A DNA stretch of 64,000 nt from Anaerolineae bacterium (GTDB lineage: Bacteria; Chloroflexota; Anaerolineae; Aggregatilineales; Phototrophicaceae), in assembly GCA_022824365.1 (NCBI GenBank), contig JAJEAA010000020.1, forward strand, positions 124,001 through 188,000, read 5' to 3'. The notes under the pieces were generated by a model. It was not told the DNA's origin, did no database searches, and saw only the letters and a list, made by a program, of their open reading frames with translations. The position numbers and the translations under genes were made by a program. Positions 60,580 to 64,000 of the stretch are shown here, one piece after another. Each line of letters begins with the position of its first letter. The first letter of the stretch is position 1.

Positions 60580-61310
60580 GCAAAAGAATAGCCTTGCAAG
60601 GCTTGTCCGGTACCCGGTCAAAGCCATCGTTCGCGTCACTCGTCAGCTTCCGTCGGGCAGTTTGGCGCCCCTTCGACTTCGTCAATAATGGCGGGAACAA
60701 CTCGCAGTCATCTACCCTAAAGCACCGTTAAAACCCCGGAAAACGCCGGAAAATTCGCCGGTGTATAGATACAGTATGTATATAGCATCGGGGGGGGGGG
60801 TGGGTGGGGGGCAGGGTCTTCATATTTGCCAGCGAGATTATCAGGCAGTCAGCATAGAGCCGCTCCCAGAGAGTATTTGTTTTCAGTTTGTTTCTTGCCC
60901 GAAACGGACAAAGTCGGACACGGTAAAATGCTTTTCGGACAAGAGAGGCGGTTTTCCAGGCGAAGCGGACAAAAGGCGGGCGGCGGTCGGTATGATTTTG
61001 GTATGCCGGCGTGGCGGGGCAACTGCCTGCATCGCGGGAGTCTGGCGACAGGGCCGGGATAGAGAGCGAGTATTCGGCGGAGGGCATCGGTTGCGCGCCG
61101 CGATTGAGAGCCTGCGGTGATTGATCCATAGGGGGAGTGTATCATGATTTTGAGCCGAAGGAAAGAACAAATGTGCGAGATTGAGTTAGAATGCTGTCTT
61201 CGCGGCGGATGTCAATTTTGATGCGATTGCCCTGGGGGAATAGATGCTTGATTGGCGAAATGGCGTTCATGACAATCAGTGCGGCACAAACAGGCATGGC
61301 ACAGGCGACA
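60580..61310 (-). repeat. dispersed composite repeat R1, copy B (most complete)
   Basis: Minus-strand order: 61310-61240 (shared with 53868-53935), 61177-60840 (shared with 40085-40420) and 60800-60580 (shared with copies A and C). CGGACA hexamers occur at 60905, 60915, 60936 and 60966 with the same 10, 21 and 30 base spacing as in copy A. A G tract (60790-60800, then TGGGTGGGGGG) separates the modules. This 900-base gap holds no gene; a 133-codon ORF over it is shared only as a repeat. Confidence 0.85.
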
Positions 61311-61404
61311 AATGTTCGCGTACGGACTTTGGCAGCCAAGGAATGGCGGGCTGGCATGAACGAGCCAGAAACGCGTATCCTTTTCATAAAGCAGATGGGA
61401 GGGC

Positions 61405-61794
61405 ATGATGGATAAGTTTATGGTGATGGCGATTGAAGAAGCGAAAGCCACAAAAGTGGAAGGCGGCAGCCCATTCGGCGCGGTATTGGCGCGCGGCGAG
61501 GAGGTCATCGGCCGTGGCCGGAACCTGATGATCCAGAACAACGATCCGCTCAGCCATGGCGAGATGGAAGCGATCAAGGCGGCTGGTTTGCAGGAGAGCT
61601 ACGCCGATACCGTGCTATATACGACCGCTTTTCCGTGCTTGATGTGCGCCGGCGCTATCGTGCGCTATCAGATTCCCAAGGTGATTATCGGCGCGAGTTG
61701 GGAGCATAACGCGCCATCGCGGGAGTTCATGGAGTCGCATGGCATCGAGTTGGTCGAGTGGCGGCTGGAGGAGTGTTACGCCTTGGTGGAATGA
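61405..61794 (+). CDS. nucleoside/cytosine deaminase family protein
   Basis: A 129-residue zinc deaminase. The zinc and catalytic residues are in SHGEMEAIKAAG (His, Glu) and PCLMCAGAIVRYQIPKVIIG (two Cys). The HGE form with a C-terminal GIELVEWRLEECYALV resembles yeast-type cytosine deaminase and related guanine deaminases more than tRNA adenosine deaminases, which use HAE. Two ATGs at 61405 and 61408 follow GGGAGGG. Likely pyrimidine or purine salvage. Stands alone after repeat R1. Confidence 0.87.
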   Translation: MMDKFMVMAIEEAKATKVEGGSPFGAVLARGEEVIGRGRNLMIQNNDPLSHGEMEAIKAAGLQESYADTVLYTTAFPCLMCAGAIVRYQIPKVIIGASWEHNAPSREFMESHGIELVEWRLEECYALVE

Positions 61795-61816
61795 CTCAGG
61801 ATTGTCGGCCGATTGT

Positions 61817-62254
61817 TCAGCTTCCTGACTTGTCTTTTTTGCCTAGGACTGTACGCAAGCCCGCGCCCACCGCGGCGCCAATGCCGACGGTAAGCGCCCA
61901 GGTGATGCTGGAGCCGCTGTCCAGGGCGGTTTCCAGGATCTCCTTGACGATTTCGCTAATGCCTTCCACGATTCCGCTGATGGCTGAGGTAATGATGAAG
62001 ACGATGACACCGGCGACAACGGCGAATATGATCGCCATCGCCAACATATTGCTGTCCTCCTCGTTACCGCTGCGATACCGCCGCGAGGCGATAGCGCCTG
62101 CCAGCACACCTAGACCCAGGAAAAAACCCATCACAACGCCAAAGAGCAAACCATTCCCAACCAACAACCCAAAGAAGACGCCGATGAGAACGCCGACTCC
62201 GGTCACAAGTCCTGTTTTTTCGTACCAACTTTTGTCATTCGCTCCGCTGCTCAT
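61817..62254 (-). CDS. small multi-helix membrane protein
   Basis: A 145-residue protein with about four hydrophobic segments: GLVTGVGVLIGVFFGLLVG, LLFGVVMGFFLGLGVLAGAI, AMAIIFAVVAGVIVFIITSAI and TWALTVGIGAAVGAGL. Start ATG at 62254 has GGAGG six bases upstream; the extra two residues would need TTG. The segment after the third helix (SGIVEGISEIVKEILE) resembles the IAGIAEELGDL region of the next protein, at 62383, so the two may be distantly related or work together. Function unknown. Confidence 0.65.
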   Translation of the reverse strand: MSSGANDKSWYEKTGLVTGVGVLIGVFFGLLVGNGLLFGVVMGFFLGLGVLAGAIASRRYRSGNEEDSNMLAMAIIFAVVAGVIVFIITSAISGIVEGISEIVKEILETALDSGSSITWALTVGIGAAVGAGLRTVLGKKDKSGS

Positions 62255-62382
62255 GCCCAACCTCCGATGGTTTTAATAACTTGTACACAGCAAAATACAC
62301 AGCTTCAATTTGATTATAACGGATATTCAAGGTGTTGCGGAACAGAATTGAGAATCACAGCGGGGCAAGCGCATTAACTATT

Positions 62383-63126
62383 TCAGCGAGCGGGGGATTG
62401 CCTGAGCCTGTGATATGCGCCCGTGAAAAGGCTCTTGCCACCGGTCATCCAGCGCCGCGCCGCCGCCGCCAGGATTGTCGTCAGGCATGTGCCGGCGAAT
62501 GGAAGGACGACCCCAATTATCAGGCCGGCGATGCCCCCCTGCGCGGCCCCTATTTTTATCGCGACCAGCAGAGCGACAACAATGCCGATGACGATGACGA
62601 CGGCGCAGCCAATTTTCTCTTTGCCGCTGATACCGATTAACATGCCGGCGACGAAGCTGACAAAGGCCACAGCCAGCGCCAGGGCAACGGCTCTAACCAG
62701 GTCTCCTAATTCTTCAGCTATCCCGGCGATAGCGTTGATAATTCCGTCGCCAACCCAGCCTACAGTTCGGGCGACGATTTGATTGATGGAGTTGTGTATC
62801 TCTTGGCTGATTTGGTCGCCCGCTTCCGCCAATCCAACTCGGATCGGCGCGGCGACGTCAAGGCCGCCGGCAGCCCGCTCGCCAAGCTCGGCTACAGTCT
62901 CTACGCCGCTGGCAACCCGCTCGCCAAGCTCGGATACGGTCTCCACGCCGCTCTGGACTTGCTCGCCAAGTTCGGATACGGTTTCGGCGCCCGCCTGGAC
63001 TGCAGTTTGTACTCGATCGACAACCCCAGCGCCGGTTTCAGCCTGGTCTCCATTGTCGTCCTGGGCAACAACCGCAACTGCGAGCAATGCCAGTAGAACA
63101 GCAATGGCGATTCTTATCGTTTTCAT
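62383..63126 (-). CDS. exported/membrane protein with 14-residue repeats
   Basis: A 247-residue protein. A signal peptide (KTIRIAIAVLLALLAVAVVAQ) starts at the ATG at 63126. Residues about 45-88 carry three 14-residue repeats of the form V.SGVETVSELGER. Three membrane helices follow in the C-terminal half (ALALAVAFVSFVAGMLIGI, CAVVIVIGIVVALLVAIKIGA, GLIIGVVLPFAGTCLTTILAA). The amphipathic repeats probably lie outside the cytoplasm. It is upstream of and in line with the small membrane protein at 61817. No family recognised. Confidence 0.65.
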   Translation of the reverse strand: MKTIRIAIAVLLALLAVAVVAQDDNGDQAETGAGVVDRVQTAVQAGAETVSELGEQVQSGVETVSELGERVASGVETVAELGERAAGGLDVAAPIRVGLAEAGDQISQEIHNSINQIVARTVGWVGDGIINAIAGIAEELGDLVRAVALALAVAFVSFVAGMLIGISGKEKIGCAVVIVIGIVVALLVAIKIGAAQGGIAGLIIGVVLPFAGTCLTTILAAAARRWMTGGKSLFTGAYHRLRQSPAR

Positions 63127-63208
63127 GTCGAACTCCACCACAGTTGATTCGAGTTTAGTGGGGTGTGTGACAAAGATGAGAGCGCCAATTTAAGTATACT
63201 GCGCGGCT

Positions 63209-63838
63209 TTATGCTTGGCAATCTCTGCCGGTCTCGGGGCCGACTGTAATCTCGGCATAGGCGTGTTGGAAGGCGGTTTCGCTGTCCAGGTCAAGCGCGT
63301 CGTTGAATTTGTTCCAGGCGGAACAGAGAGCGAAGCGCATGGTCATGTCGACGATCTGCCGGTTGTCAAAGTGCTGCCGAAGTTCGGCGAAGAAGGCGTC
63401 CGTGATTTTGTAGGGCGCGCGGGTCATCATTTCGGCGTAGCGGATTATCAGCCATTCTTGCTCGGACCATAGTTGGGGACTATCGCGCCAGTCGGCGGCG
63501 GCGATGCAGCGCAGTTGCTCGGGGCTCAAGCCCGATGCACCCGCCAGGGGCGTATGATGCCGCAGACAGTAGTCGCAGGCGTTGACCCGCGAGCAGATCA
63601 GGATGCCGAGTTCGATGAGTTTGCGCTCGACCGTGGGCGCGGCGGCGAAGGCTTCGTAGACGGCCATGAGGGCTTTCAGCAATTCGGGATGATGCGCCAG
63701 GGCGCGGACTTGATTGCCGAAGAGCGTTGGTCCCGGCAGTTGCTCGTCAGTCAGGGCGGCGTCGGCGCGGTCGTAGATGTCGCGCAGAGCGGCGGGCGCT
63801 TCGTCTTTGGGGATGAGGCGGATGCGTTGGTCTGTCAT
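63209..63838 (-). CDS. carboxymuconolactone decarboxylase (AhpD-like) family protein
   Basis: A 209-residue helical protein. The AhpD-type redox/proton-relay motif is ICSRVNACDYCLRHH, with two Cys and His in the CxxCxxH arrangement. The N-terminal RIRLIPKDEAPAALRDIYD and the C-terminal NRQIVDMTMRFALCSAWNKFNDAL are typical of the longer CMD-family members. Could act in peroxide reduction or as a lactone decarboxylase; the Cys pair favours a redox role. Single gene with a REP-like hairpin just upstream. Confidence 0.9.
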   Translation of the reverse strand: MTDQRIRLIPKDEAPAALRDIYDRADAALTDEQLPGPTLFGNQVRALAHHPELLKALMAVYEAFAAAPTVERKLIELGILICSRVNACDYCLRHHTPLAGASGLSPEQLRCIAAADWRDSPQLWSEQEWLIIRYAEMMTRAPYKITDAFFAELRQHFDNRQIVDMTMRFALCSAWNKFNDALDLDSETAFQHAYAEITVGPETGRDCQA

Positions 63839-63847
63839 GGTTTATCT

Positions 63848-63884
63848 CGGGTGGTTTCGGGCGACCTGATAGCTCGCCCCTACA
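63848..63884. repeat. REP-like element upstream of the AhpD-like gene
   Basis: GGGCGACCTGATAGCTCGCCCCTACA is the dispersed hairpin in inverse orientation with an imperfect right arm. Confidence 0.6.
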
Positions 63885-63912
63885 TCATGACGCGTCTGCT
63901 TGATTTGCAATT

Positions 63913-64000
63913 CTATGTTGGGACGACTTGCGTCGGGTCGTTGATGCCGACGCGTTTGAGCAGCCAAGTGATTTCGGCTTCTGTGCCGGCGTCGATGGGA
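63913..64000 (-). CDS. 3' end of a gene running in from beyond the window
   Basis: The minus strand is open from the window edge to a TAG at 63913, encoding at least 28 residues (PIDAGTEAEITWLLKRVGIND then PTQVVPT). Too short to assign. It would be transcribed toward the AhpD-like gene, with about 75 bases between the two. Confidence 0.5.
   Translation of the reverse strand, partial: PIDAGTEAEITWLLKRVGINDPTQVVPT

Overview
The window is 64 kb of moderately GC-rich bacterial chromosome. It is dense in transporters and catabolic oxidoreductases, with many interspersed hairpin repeats of the type GTAGGGGCGACCC-TT-GGGTCGCCC. The gene styles (peptide-ABC substrate-binding proteins with RRE-type signals, a fused DppD-DppF ATPase, a heterodimeric ABC exporter, a MoeA fused to a periplasmic-binding-like domain, GH127, HyuA/HyuB) and the repeats suggest a heterotrophic Chloroflexota (Anaerolineae-like) organism. 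That placement is inference; no rRNA, tRNA or ribosomal protein gene was seen.

Layout. 0-9.6 kb: SDR dehydrogenase and acetamidase/formamidase; a coiled-coil protein; two large secreted cysteine-repeat proteins flanking a decayed second acetamidase; then an LLM oxidoreductase, RidA and D-amino-acid oxidase run divergent to a GntR regulator. 9.7-15.7 kb: a sugar ABC importer (frameshifted in the binding-protein signal), a small cassette with a nonsense-mutated DUF6941-like gene, and a GH127 glycosidase. 15.8-21.2 kb: two half-exporters that form a textbook heterodimeric ABC exporter, with an intact copy of the same DUF6941-like cassette between them, then a PIN-domain toxin-antitoxin pair. 21.2-28.8 kb: a peptide ABC importer with two paralogous binding proteins. 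29-30.6 kb: dihydroxyacetone-kinase-like DhaK/DhaL.

30.7-44.3 kb: an NAD-linked, cysteine-type formate dehydrogenase locus with its maturation genes (fdhA, mobA, fused NuoE/F diaphorase, Fe-S subunit, fdhD, two different moeA genes). It is interrupted twice by defence-like genes: a run of three nucleotidyltransferase (MNT) and two HEPN genes, and a DUF262-HNH protein whose start and stop overlap both flanking enzyme genes. The first MNT has lost its catalytic residues while an intact, HEPN-less MNT follows its HEPN partner. This is the most interesting candidate system in the window.

44.3-53.4 kb: a catabolic run (SDR, monomeric sarcosine-oxidase-like protein, HyuB, an unknown gene, HyuA), a small membrane protein, an internally deleted GH4 remnant and a DEAD-box helicase. 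53.4-64 kb: 1.5 kb of nested dispersed repeats, an M20 peptidase, a secreted tandem-repeat protein, a cupin, two unknown small genes, a hydroxyacid dehydrogenase plus HpcH/HpaI aldolase pair, another copy of the dispersed repeat, a nucleobase/nucleoside deaminase, two small membrane proteins and an AhpD-like protein.

Recurring themes are gene decay (three clear pseudogenes plus a frameshift and a lost start codon), repeat hairpins placed between binding-protein and permease genes of both importers, and repeat insertions that have become part of coding sequence.
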